This document shows positions 8,718 through 17,797 of a DNA stretch of 64,000 bases, in pieces. Each line of letters begins with the position of its first letter. Position 1 is the stretch's first letter. The position numbers and the translations under genes were made by a program. The notes under the pieces were generated by a model that worked only from the letters and a program-made list of their open reading frames with translations, did no database searches and was not told the DNA's origin. The stretch is taken from contig DASRSD010000067.1 of the NCBI GenBank assembly GCA_035656635.1, forward strand, positions 1-64,000, in the 5' to 3' direction. The stretch is from Pirellulales bacterium (GTDB lineage Bacteria > Planctomycetota > Planctomycetia > Pirellulales > JADZDJ01).

Positions 8718-10400
8718 TTAGCCAAAACGAATAGTTGATTTCCCATCCAATGATGCAGGACGATCGGGATCAGTTGCTGGGGGACTACTCAGAATTGGTG
8801 CTTGGTCGTTCGCCACTGAAGCAGGTGATTTAACCTGCTGACTCGCGGGCAAGCTGCTCAATTCCGGCAAATGATTCTCCGGAAGAACCAAACTGTTTTC
8901 CTTGGGCGCAACTTCTTTTGGTGCCGCTGTCCAATCGCGCCGCTGGCGAGAACTAGGAATGTTCATTGCCTTGCGGTATTTGGTGACGGTCCGCCGTGCT
9001 ACTGTAAGCCCATGCTTACCTAATTCGGTTACTAAATCATCGTCGGATAGGGGACTGGCCTTGTCTTCTTTGTCAATGATTTCTTGGAGCTTCATGCGGA
9101 CCGTGTCCCACGCTACTTCTTCACCATCAGCACTAACGGTGCCTCCCACGAAAAAGCGTTTGAGCGGGAAAATCCCCCGCGGCGTTTGAATCCATTTATC
9201 ATCCACTGCCCGGCTCACGGTGGTCACGTGCACGCCCACCTTGTCAGCAATTTGCTGCATCTTGAGCGGCTCAATGGCCTCGGGCCCCTTGTTCAAAAAC
9301 TCGATTTGATGATCGACAATCGCCTGCGACACCCGAGTGAGCGTATTGCGTCGCTGCTCAATGGATTCAATAAGCCACTGAGCAGCGTTGATTTTTCGCT
9401 TAATATATTCCCGTGTTTTTTCGTCCGTATCTCCGCTCATCAATAGTTTGCGATAATACGGACTGATAAACAAATTCGGGGTGCGGCCATCTTCCAAGCG
9501 CACTTTGTAGCGCCCGTTTTCACCCGGCTCAACAAATACGTCTGGCTCCACCGGTTGCACGTAGGTTGATGTAAATGCCGCGCCGGGCTTCGGGTTGAGG
9601 TGACGCAAATGCTCTAGTGTTTCCTTAATGAGCTCCAGCGAATAACCGGTTTTGCGTTCGATCTGCGGCAAACGGTTGTGTTCCAAGTCTTCGAGATGGT
9701 TCGAAATGAGCGTCTTCAGTTGCTCGTAATAGTCCATTCCGGGAACTAGCTGCAAAAGCAGACATTCCTTCAGATCACGAGCCCCTACGCCAGGTGGATC
9801 GAGTTTTTGCACAATCGAGAGCGCCTGCCGAGCCAATTCCAGTTGTGCCGGCGGTGCATCGGGCTCCACGAAGTCTTCTAGGCGGCTTTGCAGATAGCCA
9901 TTGGCGTCCAAATTATAGATAATTCGGTCGCACCACTGGCGGACTGTGGAATCCAATTCAAACCAACTGAGTTGATGATGCAGATAATCGTTGAGGGACT
10001 CAGGCCGATCCACGGCGTTAGCCATGGCATCGTGCTTGCGTTCACCTTCTTCCTCCATCCGCGTGGCCGAAGGGCGGCTGCGTTCCTCGAAGTGATCGGG
10101 CCATTCTTCATCCAATTGCAACAGACGTTCAAAATCGTCTTCGTTGTTCTTTTTTTCGTCGACGACGAGTTCACGTTCTTCGACAGTGGGGGCATTAGGG
10201 TTTTCCTGCTCCGCTTGCTCTTCCGGCAGGTCCGGATCGAGCTCTTGCAATTCCAACGTCTCATTTTCCTGCATCTCTTGCTCAATCCGCTCCTGCAAAG
10301 CGAGGATTGGCAATTGCAAGATTTCCATCGACTGGATCATACGCGGCGCCAGAATTTGCTTCTGGACCATCCGCATTTCTTGGCCGAAGGAAAGTCGCAT
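8718..10400 (-). CDS. rpoN: RNA polymerase sigma-54 factor RpoN
   Basis: Sigma-54 directs RNA polymerase to -24/-12 promoters and needs an enhancer-binding ATPase for initiation. Region I (LSFGQEMRMVQKQILAPRM) is followed by an acidic region II near residues 45-120, the core-binding domain, the helix-turn-helix region, and the RpoN box ARRTVTKYRKAMNIPSS near residue 480. Family members normally stop 10-20 residues after the box; this one continues for about 76 residues of Pro/Ser/Ala-rich sequence ending KSTIRFG. The tail looks disordered and has no recognised motif. The gene is 109 bp downstream of recR on the same strand. Confidence 0.95.
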   Translation of the reverse strand: MRLSFGQEMRMVQKQILAPRMIQSMEILQLPILALQERIEQEMQENETLELQELDPDLPEEQAEQENPNAPTVEERELVVDEKKNNEDDFERLLQLDEEWPDHFEERSRPSATRMEEEGERKHDAMANAVDRPESLNDYLHHQLSWFELDSTVRQWCDRIIYNLDANGYLQSRLEDFVEPDAPPAQLELARQALSIVQKLDPPGVGARDLKECLLLQLVPGMDYYEQLKTLISNHLEDLEHNRLPQIERKTGYSLELIKETLEHLRHLNPKPGAAFTSTYVQPVEPDVFVEPGENGRYKVRLEDGRTPNLFISPYYRKLLMSGDTDEKTREYIKRKINAAQWLIESIEQRRNTLTRVSQAIVDHQIEFLNKGPEAIEPLKMQQIADKVGVHVTTVSRAVDDKWIQTPRGIFPLKRFFVGGTVSADGEEVAWDTVRMKLQEIIDKEDKASPLSDDDLVTELGKHGLTVARRTVTKYRKAMNIPSSRQRRDWTAAPKEVAPKENSLVLPENHLPELSSLPASQQVKSPASVANDQAPILSSPPATDPDRPASLDGKSTIRFG

Positions 10401-10509
10401 AATAGAGCTCAGAATTCAGGGTTCAAAAATCCAACGTCACATGTCATTCGCTTACTACTTAATTCCCAATCAACTACCGACCACCTCACCCTAACTCTAC
10501 CATTTTTGG

Positions 10510-11103
10510 CTAAAACTTCTGTCGCCCGGACAGGGCATCCGCTAAAATTTCTTTGTTCGCAAATTCTAGTACGCTGCCCGTAGTAATACCCCGGGCGAGG
10601 CGAGTGATTTCAACTGGAAACCCAGTCAATTGCTGCGAAATAAACAAGGCCGTGCCGTCTCCTTCTAAGGTCGGATTTGTGGCCATAATTACTTCCCTAA
10701 ACTCGCCGTTTCTTACCCGATTTACTAAAGCGTCGATTGTCAATTGGTCTGGCCCCATCCCATCCAGCGGTGCAATCCGCCCCAATAATACATGATACAA
10801 CCCCTTATAGGTTCCCGGCTGCTCCAAAGCGATCAAATCGCGCGGCTGCTCCACTACGCACAATAAACGTCGATCGCGTTTTGGATCTCGGCATATTTCA
10901 CACTCATCGGTTTCCGATAGGTTAAAACAGACCTTACAGTAGCGAACGTTCTCCTTTACATCACGAATGGCATCCGACAGAGCCAACGCGTCGGTTTTCG
11001 AAATTCGCAATAAATGGTAAGTAATTCGTTCCGCGCTTTTACGGCCTATGCCTGGAAGCCTGGCTAACTGTTCAATCAGCTTTGTGACGGACTGAGTGAT
11101 CAA
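10510..11103 (-). CDS. recR: Recombination mediator RecR
   Basis: RecR works with RecO/RecF to load RecA on gapped DNA. The 197-residue protein shows the helix-hairpin-helix LARLPGIGRKSAERITYHLL (residues about 13-32), a four-cysteine zinc site (CKVC and CEIC), and a Toprim domain starting LLCVVEQPRDLIALE. Length matches the family. The start codon appears to be TTG at 11103, because no ATG or GTG is available before the conserved region; there is no evident Shine-Dalgarno sequence. It lies in the conserved order ffs-dnaX-ybaB-recR, 48 bp after ybaB, and is presumably cotranscribed with them. Confidence 0.95.
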   Translation of the reverse strand: MITQSVTKLIEQLARLPGIGRKSAERITYHLLRISKTDALALSDAIRDVKENVRYCKVCFNLSETDECEICRDPKRDRRLLCVVEQPRDLIALEQPGTYKGLYHVLLGRIAPLDGMGPDQLTIDALVNRVRNGEFREVIMATNPTLEGDGTALFISQQLTGFPVEITRLARGITTGSVLEFANKEILADALSGRQKF

Positions 11104-11151
11104 GGTTTAACAATTCGATGCTTTGGCAAAGACTGAATATTCGATCCAATA

Positions 11152-11526
11152 TTATTCGGGTTCGGAGGATGGCTGAACGTCGAGGGAGCCGGCGCCGAGC
11201 GCTTCTTTCAGGCCCGGCAGATCCATCCCATCAGTCAAGCCACGAAGAACTTCCGCATGCAGTTCCTTCGATTTGGCGATGGCGGCATTCACCGCTGCGG
11301 GAACTAAATCTTCCATTAGCTCTCGGTCTTTGCGTTCAATCAACGATGGATCGATCGTAACTCGTAAAACTTGGCCTAATCCATCAACCTCCGCTTCGAC
11401 CATGCCACCGCCTGCTTTGCCAGTGGCTCGGCGAGTTTTGAGTTCCTCGTTCATGGCCTGCATGCGACTGCCGACTTGCTGAGCCTGCTTAACGAGCGAT
11501 GCCAGGTTTGTAAGTCCTTTGAACAT
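11152..11526 (-). CDS. YbaB/EbfC family nucleoid-associated protein
   Basis: This small DNA-binding protein family coats the nucleoid as a dimer and is nearly always encoded between dnaX and recR, as here. The 124-residue product starts MFKGLTNLASLVKQAQQV, which is the typical N-terminal helix, and contains the conserved beta segment GMVEAEVDGLGQVLRVTIDPSL and the helix MEDLVPAAVNAAIAKSKEL. The C-terminal 20 residues are Gly/Ser/Glu-rich. It is separated from dnaX by 67 bp and from recR by 48 bp on the same strand. Confidence 0.94.
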   Translation of the reverse strand: MFKGLTNLASLVKQAQQVGSRMQAMNEELKTRRATGKAGGGMVEAEVDGLGQVLRVTIDPSLIERKDRELMEDLVPAAVNAAIAKSKELHAEVLRGLTDGMDLPGLKEALGAGSLDVQPSSEPE

Positions 11527-11593
11527 GTTGTTTTTTGCTAGTTTTTGATTTCTCTTTGCATCCGTACGATTTCAACAAACCCATTGCCTGCCA

Positions 11594-13507
11594 CTAGCCT
11601 TTCGCTGGCTCCTCCAGTCGTTGAGCGGTCGCCTCAAACAATTCCATGGCTTGCCGAACAAAAGGGCGCTGACATGCTTCGTACATTCGTTGCCGCGGAT
11701 TGGCAGCTCTTTGTGGCTCCGCAGGTTTAGTTGTCTCGTCATCGCTCAACCGAAATTCCAACTGCAATGCGCGACCAGCTAGCTCTTCGATGATTTCTTT
11801 CAATTGCAAAACCATCTCAGGCCGTTCGCAGAACTGCTTGCAAAAATTATACCTTTTAGGAAAGATAACTACTAGTTTATTTGGCGCGGAAATTGCAGCA
11901 TTTTTAGCCTGTTGTGCTTTTTCCGCAGCTAAACCTCCCAAACGTTCTGCAGCTATCTGCCAGATTTCAATCGCAGATTTTGAGGCCGTTTCGTTTTCCT
12001 TCAAGGAGAATGGAGGCCCATCCGCTGAATTGATCCCGAGCAAATCTCCATTTGCTTCATTGATTTGCAGCTTTTCTTCTGCGGGCCGCGCAGTGGCACA
12101 GTCGAAGGGTGAGCGAGCAGTGTTCGCTTGATGCAGCGATGATTCGTTTTTACCGTTTTCCGGCTGCACTTCGCTTGGAATGACGGTTCCCGATGCCGCC
12201 GACTCATTGAAATCTGAGCTGGCGCATATTATAGGCTCAACGTGCTTTTTTTTTGATGCCACAGAGGAAGTATCTGCTTGGATAACCGCCGTACCAGCAG
12301 CCGTCGTAGCAGTTGGGAGCCATCCCTCGCGCATTTGAGAAATCAACTGCTGCAAAGCATCAAGGTCTTCCAGTTTGCAGATCCGCACCAAAGCAATCTC
12401 CGCTACTGTACGCGGGTGCGTCAGAAATTTCAGCCGAGAAATTGTCTGATCAAGAATTTGCAATACTGCAAGAATCGTCTCTAGCCCTAAACGTAGACCG
12501 GTGCTACGAACCTTTTCGAATTCCCCAGCCAAAACGTGCAACAGTGCATCTGCAGGACAACCTGCCGCAGCCGCCATTACATCTCGGAAATAACCGAGTA
12601 GTTGGGAGAGCAACTGCCCAACATCGACGCCATCCGACACGGCCTGGCCTAACTCCGCCAGCGCCGCTGCTGCATCACGTGCAATCAGTTTTTCTACCAA
12701 TCGCGAAATTCGGTCTGAACCGGCCGTGCCTAGCAAGCGATGCACGTCGGCTACAGTAATTCCCTTTGATCCAAAGGCTAATAGTTGCTCCAGTAGTGAT
12801 TGGCTGTCGCGCATCGATCCGGCGGCCCGGAGGGCCAAAAGTTCGAGCGCTTGCGGCTCAGCGTTTACTCCCTCGCCAACGGCAATCTGTCGCAGACGTT
12901 CGACAATTTGCTTGGTTTGAATTCCGGCAAAATCGAACCGCTGACACCGGGAAAGAATGGTGATCGGAATCTTTTCCGGCTCAGTTGTGCAAAAAATGAA
13001 CTTCACGTGTTCCGGCGGCTCTTCTAAAGTTTTCAGAAGCGCGTTGAACGCGGGTTCGGTCAGCATATGCACTTCGTCGATGATGTAAACTTTGAACCGA
13101 GCTCGGCTCGGCCGTACGTTCACATTTTGCCGCAGTTGGCGAATTTCATCGATACCGCGATTGCTGGCCCCGTCAATTTCCAGAACGTCCATGTCTTCGC
13201 CGGTAGTAATGGAACGGCAAATATCGCACTGGTTGCATGGCGTCGGCGTCGGCCCATTCTTGCAATTCAGCGCCTTGGCCAAAATTCTGGCCGCTGAGGT
13301 TTTCCCAGTTCCGCGAGCCCCGGTGAAAAGATAAGCGTGCCCTACTCTGCTGGCTGCAATCGCCGCCGCCAGCCCTTGGGCCACATGTTCCTGGCCAATC
13401 AATTCCGAGAACGTTTGCGGGCGATACCGCCTGGCAATAACGACATATCCTCCGGCCCGCCCTACGGCTTCATGTGCAATTCCATCCGTGGTTATTTCAT
13501 CGGCCAT
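11594..13507 (-). CDS. dnaX: DNA polymerase III subunits gamma/tau DnaX
   Basis: This is the clamp-loader ATPase that links the leading and lagging strand polymerases. The 637-residue product has Walker A GARGTGKT, a zinc site with three closely spaced cysteines (CNQCDIC), Walker B VYIIDEVHML, the sensor stretch FIFCTTEPEKIP, and the arginine-finger motif SRCQRFDF. About 270 residues of less conserved tau-type sequence follow. Length indicates a full tau form. No slippery poly-A frameshift signal was recognised by eye. A TTG at 13525 would add six residues; the ATG at 13507 was chosen. The SRP RNA gene lies 55 bp upstream on the same strand, a very conserved arrangement. Confidence 0.95.
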   Translation of the reverse strand: MADEITTDGIAHEAVGRAGGYVVIARRYRPQTFSELIGQEHVAQGLAAAIAASRVGHAYLFTGARGTGKTSAARILAKALNCKNGPTPTPCNQCDICRSITTGEDMDVLEIDGASNRGIDEIRQLRQNVNVRPSRARFKVYIIDEVHMLTEPAFNALLKTLEEPPEHVKFIFCTTEPEKIPITILSRCQRFDFAGIQTKQIVERLRQIAVGEGVNAEPQALELLALRAAGSMRDSQSLLEQLLAFGSKGITVADVHRLLGTAGSDRISRLVEKLIARDAAAALAELGQAVSDGVDVGQLLSQLLGYFRDVMAAAAGCPADALLHVLAGEFEKVRSTGLRLGLETILAVLQILDQTISRLKFLTHPRTVAEIALVRICKLEDLDALQQLISQMREGWLPTATTAAGTAVIQADTSSVASKKKHVEPIICASSDFNESAASGTVIPSEVQPENGKNESSLHQANTARSPFDCATARPAEEKLQINEANGDLLGINSADGPPFSLKENETASKSAIEIWQIAAERLGGLAAEKAQQAKNAAISAPNKLVVIFPKRYNFCKQFCERPEMVLQLKEIIEELAGRALQLEFRLSDDETTKPAEPQRAANPRQRMYEACQRPFVRQAMELFEATAQRLEEPAKG

Positions 13508-13562
13508 ACGATTCAATGCGGTCAATCAATATTGATACATGCTCAAGTTGCACTGGCGACTC

Positions 13563-13662
13563 CCGATGAGAGGTCCTCCGCACAAAAAGGTGACTGCTTA
13601 TGGCTGCTGTATTTCTACCCTGACCAGGTTCACAGGCCTCCATTGCGGGGACCTCTCATCGG
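13563..13662 (-). ncRNA. ffs: Signal recognition particle RNA (small, 4.5S type)
   Basis: On the minus strand the terminal stem is a perfect 14-bp pairing of CCGATGAGAGGTCC (13649-13662 read inverted) with GGACCTCTCATCGG (13563-13576 read inverted). The apical part contains GGTCAGGGTAGAAATACAGC followed by AGCCATAAGCAG, which is the domain IV core bound by Ffh (the GGTCAGG and AGCAGCC strands of the symmetric and asymmetric loops, capped by a GAAA-type tetraloop region). The length of about 100 nt is that of the Alu-less bacterial SRP RNA. Position directly upstream of dnaX matches the widespread scr/ffs-dnaX-ybaB-recR order. Exact ends are taken from the stem and may be a few bases off. Confidence 0.93.
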
Positions 13663-13915
13663 AAATCGCAGCCGCTATCACAAGTTTTACGATCAACGAG
13701 GCATGACGTCAAACGGCTGGGTCATTAGGATAGAATTAGGCAGCCGAACCAGCGATGAAAATCCCGCCTTAGGAGCTTGGTCAAGCGTGCCATCGCGGCC
13801 AGAGCTGTTGCCGCTTTTGAGCCAATCGATGTATTACGGAGTTAGGGTAGCATGCGTAACCATGTATTGGGGAATGACGGGTGGACCAATGTCAAGTGAA
13901 AATGCCCTAAACCCA

Positions 13916-14575
13916 TCACGGTTGAGCAACGAGCAATTTTTCCGCCACGTCGCGCCCCAGCGATGTCACTTGTCCACCTACTTCAACTGAGAGCGAGCCC
14001 GCCTCCATCCGGTTTAGCAGCACCTTTCCCTGCGTGCCCGGCGAAAGATCCGCGGCCGTTAGGTAACGCAGAAATTCCGGCGACTGATCGAGCACACGGA
14101 TCAATCGGAAAGGCTCTCCTTCGCGGCAGGAGGCCAGGCTGTGCGTTGTTGGCGCGGCAACCGAACCATCAGCCCGAGGAATTGGATCGCCGTGTGGATC
14201 GGAATCAGGGTAGCCCAAAAAGGCGTCGATACGATCGATCAACAAATCGCTGACCGCGTGCTCCATGTGCTCGGCCTCTTCATGCACTTCGTCCCAGTTG
14301 AGGTCCAGCGTACGCACCAAAAACAGTTCAATCAACCGATGCCGCCGCACAACGCGCAAGGCCAAGGCATGCCCCGAATGTGTAAGTCTGGCCCCATGGT
14401 GCGGCGTATATTCCGCCAGGTTACTCTCCCCCAGCGTTTTAAGCATGCTGGTCACGGTACCTGGTGAAACGCCCAGCGCTGCGGCCAATTGACCGGTGGT
14501 CGCTGGTTCACCGTTCTGTTCCGCACTGATCTGATAAATTGCCTTGACGTAGTTTTCGACGGTTAAACTAGGCAA
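13916..14575 (-). CDS. DtxR/MntR-family metal-dependent transcriptional regulator
   Basis: This family senses Mn2+ or Fe2+ and represses metal uptake genes. The 219-residue protein has an N-terminal winged helix (SLTVENYVKAIYQIS, then GQLAAALGVSPGTVTSMLKT), a metal-binding and dimerisation domain with the signature HRLIELFLVR and EEAEHMEHAVSD, and a C-terminal SH3-like FeoA domain from about residue 145. The start is probably the TTG at 14575: a strong GGGAGG ends eight bases before it, whereas an in-frame TTG at 14581 is only two bases from the same site. No metal transporter gene is adjacent, so the target operon is unknown. Confidence 0.9.
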   Translation of the reverse strand: MPSLTVENYVKAIYQISAEQNGEPATTGQLAAALGVSPGTVTSMLKTLGESNLAEYTPHHGARLTHSGHALALRVVRRHRLIELFLVRTLDLNWDEVHEEAEHMEHAVSDLLIDRIDAFLGYPDSDPHGDPIPRADGSVAAPTTHSLASCREGEPFRLIRVLDQSPEFLRYLTAADLSPGTQGKVLLNRMEAGSLSVEVGGQVTSLGRDVAEKLLVAQP

Positions 14576-14761
14576 GTTCAATTCCTCCCGTGGAATAGCC
14601 CGTCGTTAGAAAACCTGTGCCTCCAGGACATTTAATTCTAGCTCGAGCTCGCCACTCCGCATACCCGTCCCCCAATTGCGAGAAATCGTTAACAACGGCA
14701 TGATGTAGGCCTTTGTGCCTTCGGAGCAGGATTTCTGAGCAAGCGGCTTTCCTTGAATTTT

Positions 14762-16591
14762 ATGCTGCGCGTTCCAATTCCCATGCAACCGATTACATGC
14801 ACCGCCAGAACAACATCTGCTACGGTACATACAAAGGCGAATGTATCGCAGCGTCTTGCTGAAATTGCCAGGCTTATGCCCTCGGCGGTGGCTATCGCCG
14901 AACCATGTCGAAAAAAACATTCTTCCGTTCCAGATGATCCGACCGATGAGGTTCTAATTTGTCCATCTGGCTATCGATGCCTGTCATTTGCAAAGCTCGA
15001 TACCGATAGTACCAATATTGCCGCCGGACTCGACAAGTTAGGCATTGAACCAGGCATGCGCATTGCATTATTGCTGCAACCAGGAATCGATTTCGTTTCG
15101 TTGATTTTCGCTTTATTCAAACTCGGCGCAGTACAAGTCCTGATTGATCCTGGCATGGGGATGCGCAATGTGATTCGCTCCCTGGCAGAAGTTCAGCCGC
15201 AAGGCTTTATTGGCGGGTCAGCTGTACACTTTGCTCGATTATCGATGCAAAATCTATTTCCAGCGGCTCGCTTCAATGTGGTCGTTGGCAATAGATGGTT
15301 TTCGCGAATGCCAACGTTGAATGAAATCCGTCGTATTGGCGCGAGAGTATCAAATTTCCAGCCCGAGGCCACGATTGCTGCTACGCCCGCCGCCATTATC
15401 TTCACCAGCGGTAGTACAGGCCCGGCCAAAGGTGTGTTGTATCGCCACGGAAACTTCGACAAGCAGGTCAGCCAAATCCAGAATTTTTATGGGGTTCGGC
15501 CGGGAGAAATCGACATTTCCTGTTTCCCGCTATTTGGGCTGTTTAATGCCGCAATGGGTGTCAGCAGCATCATTCCACAAATGGATGTCACTCGACCTGC
15601 TCGTGTCGATCCGCGGCATATCATCACCGCAGTGAATGACTGGCAAGCCACCCAGGCATTCGGTTCTCCGGCAATTTGGAATGTTGTTGGACGATATTGT
15701 GAGGCACAACATCTCCGTTTACCTAGTTTGCGACGCATTCTTTCGTCCGGTGCACCAGTTGCGGCGCATATATTGCGTCGCATGACTGCCTGCATTCACC
15801 CTGAAGGAGGCATGCATACTCCCTATGGTGCTACCGAGGCGTTGCCAGTGGCGTCTATTGCAGCTTCCATAGTTCTTAACGAAACTTGGGCTCGCACAGA
15901 ACAAGGAGCCGGGGTATGCGTCGGCAACAGATTCGAAGGTATTTGCTGGCGGGTGATCCGGATTACCGACGATCCAATCCCCAGTTTGGACAGTACGAAA
16001 GAAATGCCGTGCGGGCAAATCGGCGAACTCATTGTCCAAGGCCCAAATGTCACTACCGAATATGTGACGGAGAGCAACGCCAACGCGAAAGCAAAAATAT
16101 ACGACAGCACCGGATTTTGGCACCGCATGGGCGATGTCGGATATTTGGATGAACGCGATCGCTTCTGGTTTTGCGGCCGCATGTCACAGCGAGTAATCAC
16201 AAGTGTGGCCGGGAACGATCGTCGCTTCGCCCACGGTCCGGCACCGACAGATACGACGATGTTCACAATTCTCTGCGAGGCCATTTTCAACCAGCATCCT
16301 GATGTATCTCGCTCAGCGCTGGTCGGCATTGGCTTGCCGGGGGAGCAAGCACCGGTGATTGTAATTGAACCGCAGCCGGGCCGATATTCGCGCGGTCGAA
16401 AACAGCGTGAAAAGTTGATTGCCGATTTACGAACGCTCGCCAAATCGGCTAACTGCTCTCCACCGATCCACGACTTTTTAATCCGTAAATCGCTCCCCGT
16501 CGATGTACGGCATAATGTAAAAATCAATCGCGAACAGTTGTCTCATTGGGCTGCGCGAAAAACACGGCCACGGCAAGGACAGAAAACGTGA
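14762..16591 (+). CDS. oleC: AMP-binding synthetase, OleC-like (olefin beta-lactone synthetase)
   Basis: OleC activates 2-alkyl-3-hydroxyalkanoates with ATP to form beta-lactones, the third step of long-chain olefin synthesis. The 609-residue protein carries the AMP-forming motif TSGSTGPAKG near residue 215, PYGATEALPVAS as motif A5, and the GDVGYLDERDRFWFCGRMSQ segment where the acyl-adenylate enzymes have the hinge aspartate. The pair with a downstream NAD(P)-dependent reductase that overlaps its stop codon is the diagnostic OleC-OleD context. The start is uncertain between TTG 14753, ATG 14762 and ATG 14783. An ordinary fatty-acid:CoA ligase is the alternative, less likely given the neighbour. 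Confidence 0.82.
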   Translation: MLRVPIPMQPITCTARTTSATVHTKANVSQRLAEIARLMPSAVAIAEPCRKKHSSVPDDPTDEVLICPSGYRCLSFAKLDTDSTNIAAGLDKLGIEPGMRIALLLQPGIDFVSLIFALFKLGAVQVLIDPGMGMRNVIRSLAEVQPQGFIGGSAVHFARLSMQNLFPAARFNVVVGNRWFSRMPTLNEIRRIGARVSNFQPEATIAATPAAIIFTSGSTGPAKGVLYRHGNFDKQVSQIQNFYGVRPGEIDISCFPLFGLFNAAMGVSSIIPQMDVTRPARVDPRHIITAVNDWQATQAFGSPAIWNVVGRYCEAQHLRLPSLRRILSSGAPVAAHILRRMTACIHPEGGMHTPYGATEALPVASIAASIVLNETWARTEQGAGVCVGNRFEGICWRVIRITDDPIPSLDSTKEMPCGQIGELIVQGPNVTTEYVTESNANAKAKIYDSTGFWHRMGDVGYLDERDRFWFCGRMSQRVITSVAGNDRRFAHGPAPTDTTMFTILCEAIFNQHPDVSRSALVGIGLPGEQAPVIVIEPQPGRYSRGRKQREKLIADLRTLAKSANCSPPIHDFLIRKSLPVDVRHNVKINREQLSHWAARKTRPRQGQKT

Positions 16592-17610
16592 GCGTTCTCG
16601 TCACCGGTGCCGCTGGCTTTTTAGGCCGGCACATCGTCCAACAAGCGCTGGCTCGTGATAACCACGTGCGCGTATTTTGTCGCACGCCAAAAGCTTCTTG
16701 GGCTGCGCTGTTTGGACTGAAATCGGAGCATGTTGAAATCGCGGTAGGCGACATCCGCGATCCGCTTGCCGTTGATGCTGCCCTAAATGGCATGGACACG
16801 GTCTTTCATGTAGCAGGCGTGGCAGGATTGTGGGGGCCGTGGAAGCATTATTTTCAAGTCAATGTGCAGGGTACGCAAAATGTCATCGCCGCTTGTCGCC
16901 GCCATGGGGTTCGACGATTGGTATATACCAGCAGCCCAAGCGTAGTTTTTACCACGGCAGATCAATGTGGCGATGACGAATCGCTGCCCTATACTCATCG
17001 TTGGCTGTGCCATTACTCGCACAGCAAGGCCCTGGCCGAACAAGCCGTTTTGGCTGCCAACATCGAAGGTGACTTAAGGACCTGTGCATTGCGGCCGCAT
17101 TTAATTTGGGGCCCGGGCGATCGTCACTTATTGCCGCGCCTCTTGGCCAGCGCTCGTTCTGGGCGGTTGCGCAAAGTCGGCAATGGCCAGAACCTCACCG
17201 ATATCGCTTATGTCGATAACGCAGCTGCCGCACACTTGCTGGCTGCCGACGCGCTTATTCCTGGATCGCCGGTTTGTGGCCGCTCTTATTTCATTAGTCA
17301 AGGCGAGCCGGTGAACTGCTGGCAATGGATCGACGAATTGCTGGCCTTGACTGGCTTGCCCGCCGTGAAGAAAAGCATTTCGGTTACGCAAGCCTGGCGC
17401 GTCGGACTGATGATGGAAACTGCATACCGGGTATTACGATTGCGGACAGAACCGCCCATGACTCGGTTTTTGGCGGCTCAGCTTGGGCGTTCGCATTGGT
17501 TCGACATTTCCGCCGCCCGCCGCGATTTTGGCTACCAACCAATCGTAACTACTACCGACGGAATGTCCCGCCTGAAAGCTTCGTTTGTTAGCGAACCAAC
17601 CTATGTGTAA
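16588..17610 (+). CDS. oleD: NAD(P)-dependent 2-alkyl-3-oxoalkanoate reductase, OleD-like
   Basis: OleD reduces the 2-alkyl-3-ketoacid made by OleA, giving the substrate of OleC. The extended short-chain dehydrogenase fold is evident from the N-terminal VLVTGAAGFLG nucleotide motif and the YSHSK catalytic pair (Tyr and Lys), with the conserved serine segment VYTSSPSVVF before it. The frame is open back to 16546, but translation probably starts at the GTG at 16588. That codon overlaps the oleC TGA in the sequence GTGA, is preceded by AAGGA, and puts the nucleotide motif right at the N-terminus. The overlap indicates translational coupling. 3-beta-hydroxysteroid dehydrogenase-like annotations in databases would refer to the same family. 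Confidence 0.82.
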   Translation: MSVLVTGAAGFLGRHIVQQALARDNHVRVFCRTPKASWAALFGLKSEHVEIAVGDIRDPLAVDAALNGMDTVFHVAGVAGLWGPWKHYFQVNVQGTQNVIAACRRHGVRRLVYTSSPSVVFTTADQCGDDESLPYTHRWLCHYSHSKALAEQAVLAANIEGDLRTCALRPHLIWGPGDRHLLPRLLASARSGRLRKVGNGQNLTDIAYVDNAAAAHLLAADALIPGSPVCGRSYFISQGEPVNCWQWIDELLALTGLPAVKKSISVTQAWRVGLMMETAYRVLRLRTEPPMTRFLAAQLGRSHWFDISAARRDFGYQPIVTTTDGMSRLKASFVSEPTYV

Positions 17611-17797
17611 AACCACGATCTATGCACTTTGCAACCGCTGGAAATTACACCGCAAATTAATGGATGCATGATTTTAGATTGCTTTACCTCGATTTTGAAG
17701 CTTGCTATGCTAACAGCAGCTTACACGCCTTGCTAATAAATTCGGCGAGGCAAAGTCCGATCGTTTTGGATCGCGGGGGGAAAGAGGAGCTCTGGGA

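Noticed and set aside
13337-13990. 217-codon plus-strand frame
   Set aside because: It crosses the SRP RNA and antisense parts of dnaX and the MntR-type gene; no motif.
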